Assembly (NCBI GenBank): GCA_963593905.1
Contig: CAVBBL010000003.1
Coordinates: 82,157-146,156 of the forward strand
Direction: 5' to 3'
Length of the DNA stretch: 64,000 nucleotides
Source of the DNA: CAG-791 sp963593905
GTDB lineage: Bacteria > Bacillota > Clostridia > Lachnospirales > Lachnospiraceae
Of this stretch, positions 51,212 to 60,197 are shown in pieces. The notes under the pieces are model-generated. The model searched no databases. It was not told the origin of the DNA and worked only from the letters and a program-made list of their open reading frames with translations. A program made the translations under genes and the position numbers. Position 1 is the first letter of the stretch, and every line of letters begins with the position of its first letter.

Positions 51212-51262
51212 AATGATCCCCATTCCGCAGGCACATCGCGCCGGAGGAGTCGAAAATCAAAT
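51212..51262 (-). repeat. LE-B leader element before the DUF2238-like gene
   Basis: Minus strand GAAAATTTGATTTTC hairpin, CTCCTCCGGCGCGATG, GCCTGCGGAATGGGGATC, then ATTATC where other copies have the start codon. The left CCGCAGGCG arm is missing. Confidence 0.65.
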
Positions 51263-51293
51263 TTTCGTTATAACACCGGGAATCATCTTATCC

Positions 51294-51330
51294 TAAACGA
51301 GCGCGGCTCTTTGAGGAAAGCCGCGCCCGA
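51294..51330 (-). terminator. Probable terminator of the NSS transporter gene
   Basis: GGGCGCGGCTTT / AAAGAGCCGCGCTC hairpin followed by GTTTAGG on the minus strand. The stem is strong and the T-tract short. Confidence 0.6.
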
Positions 51331-51350
51331 TAATAGCAAGCAAATATGAT

Positions 51351-52721
51351 TTATGCAAAAAGTCCGATGATCAGAATGGCCAGCAGAATCACCGGCAGCA
51401 CATAGCTGCAGTAAGGGCGAATCCATCCGGGAACCTTCAGACCGTCACCTGTGTTGGCTTCCTCCAGGTATTTGCCAAATCCCCATCCATACCGCTTATT
51501 CACACAGAAGAGCAGAATAATCAGGCTACCGAAGGGAAGCAGGATATTGCTGACAATGAAATCCTCCAGATCCAATACAGCCGTACCGGCGCCCAAGGGC
51601 TGCCAGCCGCTTAACAGATTATATCCTAATACGCAGGGCAGGCTTCCCACAAAGACAATCAGGAAGTTCATGATGCTGGCTTTCTTTCTGGAAAAGTGCA
51701 GCCGGTCCATGGTGCAGGCCATAATATTCTCAAAGACGGCAATGACCGTACTGAGGGCCGCAAAACTCATAAACAGGAAGAAAAGTGCGCCCCATACTCT
51801 GCCGCCGGGCATATTGCCAAATACATTGGGCAACGTGATAAAGATCAGACTGGGACCCGCATTTACATCTACCTGGTAGGTGCTGCAGGCCGGGAAGATG
51901 ATCAGTCCCGCCATGATAGCAACGAAGGTATCCAACGCTACGATCTGCACACTCTGCCCCAGAAGCGTATTCTTCTTATCCAGATAGCTGCCGAAAATCA
52001 GCATAGCGCCGATGCCAAGGCTTAATGTGAAGAAGCTCTGATTCAGAGCCTGCACCATCACCTGAAAGATTCCCTGTTCTTTCACCTTGTCTGCGTTAGG
52101 CAGCAGATAAAAGGCAAGACCCTCGGAAGCATTGGAAAGTGTAAGACTGTGCACCGCCAATACCACGATCAGCAAAAGCAACGCCACCATCATCTTCTTG
52201 GTAATGCTCTCTACGCCCTTCTGCAGTCCCCGACTGCAGATAAAGAAACCCAGGGCTACGATCACCAACACCCAGAAAGTGCACTCTGCAGGATTCGCCA
52301 ACAGCTCACTAAATACAGCACCATAATCCACAGTGGCCTCGCTGCCTGTATTGATAGATCCTGTCAGATACTTAAAGAAGTAGCAAAGCATCCAGCCGGA
52401 TACACTGGTGTAATAAAACATCAGCATATAATTTCCAAACAACGCTGCATAGCCATGAAGATGCCATTTCTGTCCCGGCCTTTCCAGAACATTATAGGCA
52501 TTTACCACGCTCTGCTTGCTGGCCCGGCCGATGGCAAATTCCATGGTCAGCACCGGCAGTCCCACCAGACACAGAAAAATCAGATAAAACAGGACGAAAA
52601 AACCGCCTCCATAACTTCCTACCACATAAGGAAATCTCCACACATTTCCTATGCCGATGGCACATCCTGCGCTGAGCAAGATAAATCCAATCCTGCTTCC
52701 CAGTTTTTCTCTCTCTTTCAT
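51351..52721 (-). CDS. NSS-family sodium-dependent amino-acid transporter
   Basis: A 456 aa protein of the neurotransmitter:sodium symporter family with about 11-12 membrane segments. TM1 has the signature AGCAIGIGNVWRFPYVVGSYGGGFFVLFY (about residues 18-46), which forms the Na+ and substrate site. Bacterial members import tryptophan, tyrosine or other neutral amino acids; the substrate is not predictable here. ATG 52721 has GAAGGGA. It follows the DUF975 gene by 21 bp. Confidence 0.93.
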   Translation of the reverse strand: MKEREKLGSRIGFILLSAGCAIGIGNVWRFPYVVGSYGGGFFVLFYLIFLCLVGLPVLTMEFAIGRASKQSVVNAYNVLERPGQKWHLHGYAALFGNYMLMFYYTSVSGWMLCYFFKYLTGSINTGSEATVDYGAVFSELLANPAECTFWVLVIVALGFFICSRGLQKGVESITKKMMVALLLLIVVLAVHSLTLSNASEGLAFYLLPNADKVKEQGIFQVMVQALNQSFFTLSLGIGAMLIFGSYLDKKNTLLGQSVQIVALDTFVAIMAGLIIFPACSTYQVDVNAGPSLIFITLPNVFGNMPGGRVWGALFFLFMSFAALSTVIAVFENIMACTMDRLHFSRKKASIMNFLIVFVGSLPCVLGYNLLSGWQPLGAGTAVLDLEDFIVSNILLPFGSLIILLFCVNKRYGWGFGKYLEEANTGDGLKVPGWIRPYCSYVLPVILLAILIIGLFA

Positions 52722-52742
52722 GACATCCCTTCCCTCAATATT

Positions 52743-53639
52743 CTAATTATTTTCGTCGCTTTGCGCTGCTCCGCCGAATCCGGAAAATGAAGCCTCTTCA
52801 TTGCCGTTCATCTCGCTGTATACAGGCACATCCGTGTCTACATCAGCAGTTCTTGCATTTTCCCAGCTGCCCTGTTCATCTTCCCATACTGTATCCTGTC
52901 CCTGTGCGCTCTGCGCACCGCCAAAGGTTTTGTCCTTCAGAGTGCTGTACAGTTCCACATCTGTATTGTCCTTATAGGGAGATACATAGAAGATGCTGAG
53001 TATCCCCAGAGTAAAGCAGCTTAAAATTTCCCAGCCAAGGAACGACAGATCTAACACAAAGGTCTTCCATTTTTGACCGTTCATCATCTCTTTGGACAGA
53101 CGAAAAGCCTCTCTGGAATCCATCCGGGGATTCTCTGCAAGAATATATGGAATCATGCGATATTCATAGGACTTGATGATTCCGGGAATGATGAAAAGGA
53201 TTGTCCACAGTGCAGTAAACAACATCCTTAAGAACATAGTCTTTACCACATTCAGGTAGTCGACGCTAAATCCTTTTCCCATAGTCTTCAAGCTGGCATT
53301 TTCTGCTCTGTTGCTGACATAGAAGTTCCGTCCACCCACTTCTAAAGGAGAAAGAAGGAAAATCTTTATTATAGTTCCTATGAGTCTGAACACCATAGTC
53401 AGGATAGCAATGACCGTCATAATCGCCAGGGCGAAACTTGCAAAATAAATTCCATCCACTGAAAGGCTCTGCAAGGATGATATCGCCGTCTCTGAAATCC
53501 AGGTGATCGCAACACTCACGCTGCCGATCTGCAGTGCTCCTGTAGCCACTGCCAGAATCAGTGACACCAGCACGCACTTCCAATAGCTGCGAGATAATGT
53601 CTGCTTTGCCTTACTTTTTAGCTCTGCTCTTGTCCACAT
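52743..53639 (-). CDS. DUF975 family membrane protein
   Basis: A 298 aa protein with about five membrane segments. The DUF975 start WTRAELKSKAKQTLSRSYWKCVLVSLIL and the LRMLFTALWTILFIIPGIIKSYEYRMIPYILAENP segment are diagnostic; function unknown. The C-terminal ~70 residues are acidic and disordered. The start is ATG 53639, seven bases after GGAG of an LE-B-like leader; the longer frame to 53726 is read-through. It lies in tandem with the NSS transporter. Confidence 0.88.
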   Translation of the reverse strand: MWTRAELKSKAKQTLSRSYWKCVLVSLILAVATGALQIGSVSVAITWISETAISSLQSLSVDGIYFASFALAIMTVIAILTMVFRLIGTIIKIFLLSPLEVGGRNFYVSNRAENASLKTMGKGFSVDYLNVVKTMFLRMLFTALWTILFIIPGIIKSYEYRMIPYILAENPRMDSREAFRLSKEMMNGQKWKTFVLDLSFLGWEILSCFTLGILSIFYVSPYKDNTDVELYSTLKDKTFGGAQSAQGQDTVWEDEQGSWENARTADVDTDVPVYSEMNGNEEASFSGFGGAAQSDENN

Positions 53640-53712
53640 ATGCATTCTCCATTCTGCAGGTAACTTCTCTCGTGATACAGTCAGTTCTGCCCCTGCCAGC
53701 AGAACAAACTGT
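53640..53712 (-). repeat. LE-B-like leader before the DUF975 gene
   Basis: GTTCTGCTGGCAGGGGCAGAAC hairpin region, then GTTACCTGCAGAATGGAGAA and TGCATATG. The right end CCTGCAGAATGGAGA resembles LE-B; the left arm differs. Confidence 0.5.
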
Positions 53713-53846
53713 AAAGAAATACACATCCGTTTGTACGCTCTTCTCTCTCGTTCTTACACAGCCACCATGAATTGCGGCTGTGCAAGAATGCTTTCGCGCC
53801 AATAAACGTTCTCTAAATTTCCTGTATATTACTGCAAAGCGCCTCC

Positions 53847-56684
53847 TTATGTCCCGGAGGATGCCGCCGGATCCGCTGCAGTCGTTTGCGTTTCGCTCTG
53901 GGATGTTCCCTGAGCTGCCGCTGCTGCTGCGCTTGCCTGCTGCTGCGTTGCTTGTGCCGACTGATAAATCTGCAGCGCCTGATCTACCGCAGCCTGTGCA
54001 CTGTCGATAGCAGACTGATCACCACCCTGCTGCGCTGCGCTCAGAGCTGCCTGGGCATCTGCCAATGCCTGGGTGGCCGCCTGCAAAGTTGCATTTGCCT
54101 GGGTCAGATTCTCCGCAGCATTCTCGCTTTGATGTTTTACATCCAGTTCTGCCTGTTCCTGGGCAATCACCGCCTGGGCATTTGCCTGGGCAAAGAAGTC
54201 CGCATTATGAGGACACTTCTGACCATATTGACCGCTCTCCAGCTGCACAACACCCTGCACCTTGAAGGGGCACTCATCGCTGGCAGGCAATCCTGTGTAC
54301 TCACAAATCAGTCCCTGATAGTGCACATCGCACTGCTCCGTAGGGACAGAATCCTCATCGAAATATTCCGTGGTCAGATAGGCGTCACACAAGCCCTCCA
54401 CCGGCAGCTTACCGGACTGAGAGCACACCGTAGCAGTGACAATCCCTGCCGGCTTCTCAAAGGTCTTTGCAGGCAGATCCTCATGGATTTTTTCCATGAC
54501 AGCCCGCCATATAGTCTTGGAGAGGGCTTTTTCCGCAGAGGTGGACAGCTTGGTGTTGTCATCAAAGCCCGTCCAGACTGTTGCGGTGTAATAATTCGTA
54601 TAACCGGCAAACCACACGTCATTGTATTTATCTGTTGTACCTGTCTTACCGGCGATGGCTGTGGTGCCAAAGTTCACCGCTGTGCCGGTACCCTTGGTGA
54701 CTACATCCTCCATAGCTGAGGTAAGAAGCCATGCCGTGGTAGCCTTCAAGGCCTGCTTAGACTCATATTTAGCGGACTCATTGTTTTTATCCGTGGGCAG
54801 GATCACATTGCCGTCATGATCTACAATCTTGGTATAGAGCTTGGGCTTCATGTACACACCACCATTGGCAATGGTCGCATACGCTGCGTTCATCTCAATG
54901 TTCTTTACGCCCTTGGTTATACCACCCAGTGCCAGGGTAGGCTGTACATCCGAGTAAACCTGTCCATTGATCTCTTCATTATCCACCAGCGTTGTAAAGC
55001 CGAAGTGATTCACCAGATAGTCATAACCCAACTGGGGTGTAATATCTACCAATGTCTTCACCGCCACGATATTCATCGAATTCTGAATACCTACCCGAAG
55101 ACTGGAAAGACCGCGGTAGCTCTCACCGTACCAGTTACGTACCGGGGTGCCGTCTGCATAGGTATAGGGCGCATCGTCCTGCACCGTTGCCAATGTCATT
55201 CCCTTGGCATCTAGAGCCGGTGCATAAGTGGAAAGTACCTTAAAGGTAGAACCCGGCTGTCTGTTTACATCGGTTGCACGGTTTAATGTGCGGTTTGCCG
55301 TCTTCGTACCACGGCCGCCTACCATAGCCACCACTTCGCCGGTTTCCTGATTTTCGATGGTCAAAGATATCTGGGGCTGCGGTGTCAGGGTCTTAGTCTC
55401 ACCAATGACCTCATCCCCTTCATTTAATACCGCATCCTTATACTCTTCCACAGCGGCATTGGCTGCATCCTCCGAATCAAAATCAAGGCTGAACCCTGCA
55501 TTGGACTGTTTAAAATAACTCTCCAGCATCTCCGTGCTGTAATTCGTCACCGTACCGTCTGCGGACTGCACAGAAAGACGATAGTTCAGATAATACTTTG
55601 TATTCTCCGGATAATTGGCAGGATCTGCACATACTTCATCTGCGATAGCCTGAATCTCCGGATCCTGCGTGGAATAAATAGAAAGACCGCCGCTGTAAAG
55701 AAGACTGTAGGCCTGGGTCTCGGTATAGCCTGCATCCTGCAGATCCTCCAGCACCTGCTCTGTCAGAGCGTCTACAAAGTAAGAAGTGACCTCTTCATCC
55801 TCTGTCTCATTGTCAACCAATTGGATGTTGGCATACACATCCTCATCCATTGCCTGATCATGCTCCTCCTGGGTAATCATTCCCAGTTCCAGCATCTTAT
55901 CCAGAACTGCATCCCGCCTGGTCCTGTTGTCATCCGGATTTGTGATAGGATCGTACCGGGTAGGATTCTGGGTAATGGATGCAATGACCGCGCATTCCGA
56001 CAGATCCAGTTCGCTGACGGACTTGCCGAAATAACGAAGGGACGCCGCCTGCACGCCCAGCGTGTTGTGTCCTAAGTTAATGGTGTTCATGTAATTCACC
56101 AGGATATCCTGCTTGGACATTTTTTTCTCCAGCTCTACGGCCAGATACTGTTCCTGAATCTTACGGCGGACGCTTTCAATAAAGGTCTCATTGGTCCAGC
56201 CTGTAAACACACTGTTTTTGATCAGCTGCTGGGTGATAGTGCTGGCACCTTCTGAAAAATTGCCGGTGGTGAGTCCCTTCACCGCCGCACGCATGATACC
56301 CTGGATATCAATGCCGTGGTGCTCATAAAACCGCTCATCCTCAATAGCCACAAAGGCATTGCCCAGATTTTCCGGAATCATGTCGCTGGTCACCGGAATA
56401 CGGTTGCTGTTGGTGGAGACCAGTTTGGCTGTCTGGTTGCCCTCCACATCGTAGACAAAAGTAGAAAAGCCGGAAGGGGTGACATCGATATTGCTGATAT
56501 CCGGCGCGGTATCGATGATACCCTTAAAGGCACCCACGCCAAGGCAAAGCCCGGATACAATGACACCAGCCAATATCAGCAGCAGCAGATGCAGGATACT
56601 TAGGGAAAAACGATTGATCCTTTTCTGCTTGCGGGTTGTCACGTTCTTTCGCCGCTTTTCTACTCCTTTCCTTCCATAATTCAT
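53847..56684 (-). CDS. Class A penicillin-binding protein (PBP1A-like) with Ala/Gln-rich tail
   Basis: A 945 aa bifunctional peptidoglycan synthase. A basic N-terminus and one membrane anchor (about 20-48) precede the GT51 glycosyltransferase domain (EDERFYEHHGIDIQGIMRA near residue 110; STITQQLIKN) and the transpeptidase domain with SxxK in QPGSTFKVL, SMNIV and GKTGTTDKY. After it comes a Cys-rich segment (CSQSGKLPVEGLC ... KCPHN), then ~130 residues of Ala/Gln-rich predicted coiled coil ending in a Ser/Thr tail. The start is probably ATG 56684, six bases after GGAG; an ATG at 56696 overlaps the SD. Confidence 0.93.
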   Translation of the reverse strand: MNYGRKGVEKRRKNVTTRKQKRINRFSLSILHLLLLILAGVIVSGLCLGVGAFKGIIDTAPDISNIDVTPSGFSTFVYDVEGNQTAKLVSTNSNRIPVTSDMIPENLGNAFVAIEDERFYEHHGIDIQGIMRAAVKGLTTGNFSEGASTITQQLIKNSVFTGWTNETFIESVRRKIQEQYLAVELEKKMSKQDILVNYMNTINLGHNTLGVQAASLRYFGKSVSELDLSECAVIASITQNPTRYDPITNPDDNRTRRDAVLDKMLELGMITQEEHDQAMDEDVYANIQLVDNETEDEEVTSYFVDALTEQVLEDLQDAGYTETQAYSLLYSGGLSIYSTQDPEIQAIADEVCADPANYPENTKYYLNYRLSVQSADGTVTNYSTEMLESYFKQSNAGFSLDFDSEDAANAAVEEYKDAVLNEGDEVIGETKTLTPQPQISLTIENQETGEVVAMVGGRGTKTANRTLNRATDVNRQPGSTFKVLSTYAPALDAKGMTLATVQDDAPYTYADGTPVRNWYGESYRGLSSLRVGIQNSMNIVAVKTLVDITPQLGYDYLVNHFGFTTLVDNEEINGQVYSDVQPTLALGGITKGVKNIEMNAAYATIANGGVYMKPKLYTKIVDHDGNVILPTDKNNESAKYESKQALKATTAWLLTSAMEDVVTKGTGTAVNFGTTAIAGKTGTTDKYNDVWFAGYTNYYTATVWTGFDDNTKLSTSAEKALSKTIWRAVMEKIHEDLPAKTFEKPAGIVTATVCSQSGKLPVEGLCDAYLTTEYFDEDSVPTEQCDVHYQGLICEYTGLPASDECPFKVQGVVQLESGQYGQKCPHNADFFAQANAQAVIAQEQAELDVKHQSENAAENLTQANATLQAATQALADAQAALSAAQQGGDQSAIDSAQAAVDQALQIYQSAQATQQQASAAAAAAQGTSQSETQTTAADPAASSGT

Positions 56685-56735
56685 GCATTTCTCCATTCTG
56701 CAGATGCCTCGTTATGGCATATGTCTGCTTTCCGG
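56685..56735 (-). repeat. LE-B-like leader before the PBP gene
   Basis: GCAGACATATGCC / GAGGCATCTGC hairpin directly followed by AGAATGGAGAAATGC and ATG. It shares CTGCAGAATGGAGAA with the DUF975 leader. Confidence 0.5.
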
Positions 56736-57488
56736 ATCCTAATTATAATAGATGTAATAGATCTGAAAAAGCAGCCTGCGGCATCTGCTGTACAAGCCTG
56801 AAAGAGCAGGTTTTGCTCTCTGATTCTGCACAGGATTTTCCTGCACTAAGAATAAATTATAACAAATGGCTCTGTTTAAATAAAGCTTTTTCACGGATTA
56901 TTAACAAGGCATGCTGTCTGGGTGTTACAGTTTGAATGCTAGCCGAAACTGCATCTGCATAATAGACTGTGATTCGTTTAACGCCGCCCGGTCATGCCCC
57001 GGAGCGCAGCAGATGTCTCGCACCATGCACTTTGCGCCGTTTTGTTAAGGATGCGAGTCATTCTGCTGCGCCCCGGGGCATTACAGTTTGCCAGGCTGAA
57101 ATCAGATACTTTACAGACAATTTCTTTGCAAAATTTAGCTGTACTTGTATTCCCAACACCTAATTAACGTACAGTCCAGGAAGGCACTAATTACTTTTCA
57201 ATTCTGGCGGATTGCTTGTCTTTACGGGAGAATTTACTGCTTCGCATCGTAAATCCAGCAGACGTAACGCTTTAATCAGCTTTTTCGTAAATAAATGCAT
57301 ATGGAAAAGATGTCCTTTGACTTGAAATTTACAATAGCCTCAGGAAAATATGTTATAGTAAAAAAAGTCTTGCTATAAAATTTGATAGTTTGAATAAAAC
57401 TTCTGATAGCACTTCTTTTACATCACAAATCCGGCAAGGGAAATGCTTTCATCAGCCTTTCCCTAAAAATACAGAAAAGAGGATTTTT
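56736..57488. other. PBP-yigZ divergent gap with a long inverted repeat
   Basis: An 750 bp gap without a credible gene. It contains a long imperfect inverted repeat (56995-57080) flanked by 10-bp direct repeats. Near the right end an extended -10 (TGTTATAGT, about 57353) may drive yigZ. A GGGAAATGC..GCCTTTCCC hairpin just before yigZ resembles LE-A hairpin 4. Confidence 0.6.
56995..57080. repeat. Long imperfect inverted repeat
   Basis: Left arm TGCCCCGGAGCGCAGCAGAT then GTCTCGCA; right arm TGCGAGTCATTCTGCTGCGC then CCCGGGGCA. It forms ~25 pairs around a ~29 nt loop. TTACAGTTTG occurs on both sides at 56925-56934 and 57081-57090. Confidence 0.8.
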
Positions 57489-58124
57489 ATGCCAGCAGAA
57501 TCAGATTACCGTACCATTGCCAAAACGGGCTATGGAGAATATGAAGAAAAAAAATCCCGTTTTTTAGGCGAAGCCTTATTTACTGAATCCGCCGAAGAGG
57601 CCAATGCACAGTTGGAACGAATCCGGAAGCAGCACTATGATGCCCGTCACCATTGCTACGCCCGCATCATCGGCACCGAGCCAAGAGAGGAAAAAGCTTC
57701 AGACGACGGCGAGCCCTCCGGCACTGCCGGAAGACCTATGTTGGACTGTCTGCGGGGAAGTGGGTGCACCAATGTACTGGTGGTGGTCACCAGGTACTTT
57801 GGAGGGACGCTCCTCGGCACCGGGGGTCTGGTGCGGGCCTATACCAAAGCCGCGGAGGCTGCCCTTTCTGATGCAGGCATCGTCACCATCAGTTATTGCA
57901 CTACACTGGAGATCATCTTTGATTACCCCCACACGGACAGAGTGCTCTATCATCTGCGCACCACCGGCATAGATATCGTAGATCAGGTTTACACCGATAA
58001 GGTAGCTCTCACGGTCTTACTCCGGGAAAAGGAGGAAGCTCTCTTAAGAGAGCAGCTGACTGCACAGACAAACGGAAATGCGAAATTCACCGTGATTAAG
58101 AAAAGCTATGAGGGATTGTCGTAA
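57489..58124 (+). CDS. YigZ / IMPACT family protein
   Basis: A 211 aa protein with the N-terminal IMPACT (UPF0029) domain (KSRFLGEALFTESAEEANAQLERIRKQHYDARHHCYARIIG ... DDGEPSGTAGRPMLDCLRGSGCTNVLVVVTRYFGGTLLGTGGLVRAYTKAA), and a C-terminal ferredoxin-like DUF1949 domain (about 140-211). The family is linked to translation control; the bacterial role is not settled. The start is ATG 57489 with AGAGGAT; the 33-codon upstream extension has no SD. Confidence 0.92.
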   Translation: MPAESDYRTIAKTGYGEYEEKKSRFLGEALFTESAEEANAQLERIRKQHYDARHHCYARIIGTEPREEKASDDGEPSGTAGRPMLDCLRGSGCTNVLVVVTRYFGGTLLGTGGLVRAYTKAAEAALSDAGIVTISYCTTLEIIFDYPHTDRVLYHLRTTGIDIVDQVYTDKVALTVLLREKEEALLREQLTAQTNGNAKFTVIKKSYEGLS

Positions 58125-58130
58125 GGATTG

Positions 58131-58283
58131 TGACCGCGGAATGGGAATCAGTATGAAAAATATGCCTGATGACATATTTCGCACAGATATTTGTTTCTGC
58201 GAAACAAATATCTGTGCTGGCAGATGAGAATCTGAATACTCGTCGCCTCTTCGCAACAGAGCTGCTCAGAAACGAGGATTAAC
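58131..58283 (+). repeat. Mosaic leader (LE-B end + hairpins + LE-C) before the HAD gene
   Basis: Starts with CCGCGGAATGGGAATCAG, continues with TATGAAAAAT / ATATTTCGCACAG, a strong AGATATTTGTTTC / GAAACAAATATCT hairpin, GGCAGATGAGAATC / ..ACTCGTCGCC, and ends CTTCGCAACAGAGCTGCTC, AGAAACGAGGATTAAC and ATG. The fbp leader holds the same modules in the opposite order. Confidence 0.75.
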
Positions 58284-58946
58284 ATGAACATTACAAATAC
58301 TATTATTTTCGATATGGATGGGGTTCTCTTTGACACAGAGCGCATGAGTATCCCCAGTTGGGAAAAGGCAGGGCTAAAATTCGGCATAATCGGTCTGGGG
58401 GCTCTTTCCGTGGAATGTACCGGCACCAACGCTGTCCGCTGTAAAGAGATTATCACCGGTCACTTTGACCATCCCATCCCCTACGAAGAGATCCGTCAGG
58501 AAAAATCAAGACTCATGCATGAATCCTTCCGCCAAAACGGAATGCCCATCAAGGAAGGTGTCTTTGAACTCATGGACTGGCTTAAGGAAAATCACTTCCG
58601 CATAGGACTTGCCACCTCCACCAGCGAGGCTTCTGCATCAGAGGAGCTTTCCATGTGCGGTCTGGATCGTTATCTGGATGCTGCCGTCTATGGAGATAAT
58701 TTAAAGCACAGTAAGCCTGCACCCGATATTTTTCTGCTGTGCGCTGCGCGGCTGCAGGCTGTCCCTGCCGACACCTGGGTCATAGAGGATTCTTACAATG
58801 GTATCCGTGCCGCCCACGCTGCCGGCATGCGTCCTGTCATGGTGCCGGATATGCTGCCGCCCACCCCAGAGATGCAGGAACTGTCTGTGCGGATTTGTAA
58901 GGATCTCACGGAGGTACAGCATTATTTGCAGCAGTCACTATCTTAG
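58284..58946 (+). CDS. HAD-superfamily phosphatase (PGMB/GPH-like)
   Basis: A 220 aa haloacid-dehalogenase phosphatase or phosphomutase. Motif I is IIFDMDGVLFDTE (nucleophile D10, acid D12), motif II STSEAS (near 113), motif III K in KHSKPAPDIF and motif IV VIEDSYNGIRAA. An alpha-helical cap (about 17-85) makes it similar to beta-phosphoglucomutase and phosphoglycolate phosphatase. The substrate is unknown. ATG 58284 follows GAGGATT from LE-C. Confidence 0.9.
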   Translation: MNITNTIIFDMDGVLFDTERMSIPSWEKAGLKFGIIGLGALSVECTGTNAVRCKEIITGHFDHPIPYEEIRQEKSRLMHESFRQNGMPIKEGVFELMDWLKENHFRIGLATSTSEASASEELSMCGLDRYLDAAVYGDNLKHSKPAPDIFLLCAARLQAVPADTWVIEDSYNGIRAAHAAGMRPVMVPDMLPPTPEMQELSVRICKDLTEVQHYLQQSLS

Positions 58947-59218
58947 CTTTGCATTTTTAATGCAGGAGAGTATGACTTTACTCATTTCATGTAATGAGCA
59001 GAAAGCATAAAAAAACATTTAAGAAATCCGGACTGCACACATCGCACAACCCCGAATTTTCCTAAATGATTACACTAATTGCTTCTCCTAAAACATGTAG
59101 TGCGTCACTCTGTATACCTTCCATCGGCCAGTGCTGTTGTCAGCTTTTTCGCGCTCATTATGCATATCGTCTGTAAATTGCTATAATTATTTTAAGTATA
59201 ACAACTTTTTAAAAAGCG

Positions 59219-59247
59219 TTGACACCCTGTGATCTCCATGCTAGAAT
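59219..59247 (+). promoter_or_regulatory. tRNA-Thr promoter
   Basis: Consensus TTGACA (59219-59224), 17 bp, TAGAAT (59242-59247), about 35 bp before the tRNA. The gap from 58947 holds no gene. Confidence 0.85.
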
Positions 59248-59282
59248 AACATTCGTCGGTTCGACACGAGCCGAAAAGAGAT

Positions 59283-59355
59283 GCTGATGTAGCACAGTCG
59301 GTAGTGCGTCGCATTGGTAGTGCGGAGGTCACGGGTCCGATTCCCGTCATCAGCT
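59283..59355 (+). tRNA. tRNA-Thr (anticodon GGT)
   Basis: Acceptor GCTGATG / CATCAGC, D-stem GCAC / GTGC, anticodon stem TCGCA / TGCGG with loop TTGGTAG (anticodon GGT, reads ACC/ACU), T-stem ACGGG / CCCGT with loop TCCGATT, discriminator T. The CCA end is not encoded. It is a single-gene unit with its own promoter and terminator. Confidence 0.93.
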
Positions 59356-59358
59356 CGT

Positions 59359-59397
59359 AAAAGGTAATCAGGTGATGAGCCGGATTACCTTTTTTAT
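59359..59397 (+). terminator. Terminator of tRNA-Thr
   Basis: AAAGGTAATC / GATTACCTTT around a 13 nt loop, followed by a T-run; it is 5 bp after the tRNA. Confidence 0.88.
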
Positions 59398-59424
59398 TGC
59401 CAAAAAAGAGGGATTTTGTCTTCC

Positions 59425-60192
59425 ATGAAAATAAAAAAAGAAAAAACAGTCAAAAGCAAATCCACTGCCGCTTCCTATCCCACCACCAACGGTGCCTGGT
59501 ATCGTCGCGGCCTTCGGGACGGCATTCCCATCTGCATGGGCTATTTTGCCGTCTCCTTCACCTTGGGCATTGCCGCCAGAGAAATCGGCATGGATGCCCT
59601 GCAGGCTTTTTTCATGTCTCTTGGCATGCACGCCTCCGCCGGTGAATTCGCCGCCATCATGGTAATCGCTGCAGGAGCCGGCGCCATCGAGATGATTACA
59701 ACTACCGTTGTGATCAATCTCCGCTATTTCCTCATGAGCTGTGCCCTGTCCCAGAAACTATCTCCAGACTTACCCTTTTACCATCGCCTGCTCCTGCCCT
59801 TTTGCATGACGGATGAGATTTTCGGACTTTCTTCCTCCGTAATCGGATATCTCAATCCCTGTTTTACCTACGGCATCATGACCGTGGCCGCCTTAGGATG
59901 GGAATCCGGTACCTTTCTGGGGGCTCTGGTGGGCAATATTCTGCCCACCGCCGTCTCCAATGCCATGAGTGTCTCTTTATATGGTATGTTCCTGGCCATC
60001 ATCATCCCCCCAGCCAAGAAGAATCCCTTCGTGGGCTTTCTGGTGGTGCTTTCCATGTGCGCCAGTCTTCTGTGCACCTATCTCCCGATGGTTAAAAATA
60101 TCTCCTCCGGCTTCCGTGTGATTTTGCTGACGCTGCTGATTGCCGGTGCTGCCGCTGTGCTCCATCCTGTAGACGAAGAGAAAATGAGGTAA
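59425..60192 (+). CDS. azlC: AzlC family branched-chain amino-acid exporter, large subunit
   Basis: A 255 aa membrane protein with 7-8 membrane segments. RRGLRDGIPICMGYFAVSFTLGIAA (about residues 24-48) and the MTTTVVINLRYFLMSCALS-like segment are typical of AzlC/YgaZ, which with AzlD/YgaH exports branched-chain amino acids such as valine. The start is ATG 59425 (GGGA SD). It is followed at 5 bp by azlD. Confidence 0.93.
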   Translation: MKIKKEKTVKSKSTAASYPTTNGAWYRRGLRDGIPICMGYFAVSFTLGIAAREIGMDALQAFFMSLGMHASAGEFAAIMVIAAGAGAIEMITTTVVINLRYFLMSCALSQKLSPDLPFYHRLLLPFCMTDEIFGLSSSVIGYLNPCFTYGIMTVAALGWESGTFLGALVGNILPTAVSNAMSVSLYGMFLAIIIPPAKKNPFVGFLVVLSMCASLLCTYLPMVKNISSGFRVILLTLLIAGAAAVLHPVDEEKMR

Positions 60193-60197
60193 TCCCT

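Noticed and set aside
56995..57080. Insertion sequence or transposase remnant
   Set aside because: No transposase-like open frame lies inside or near the inverted repeat.
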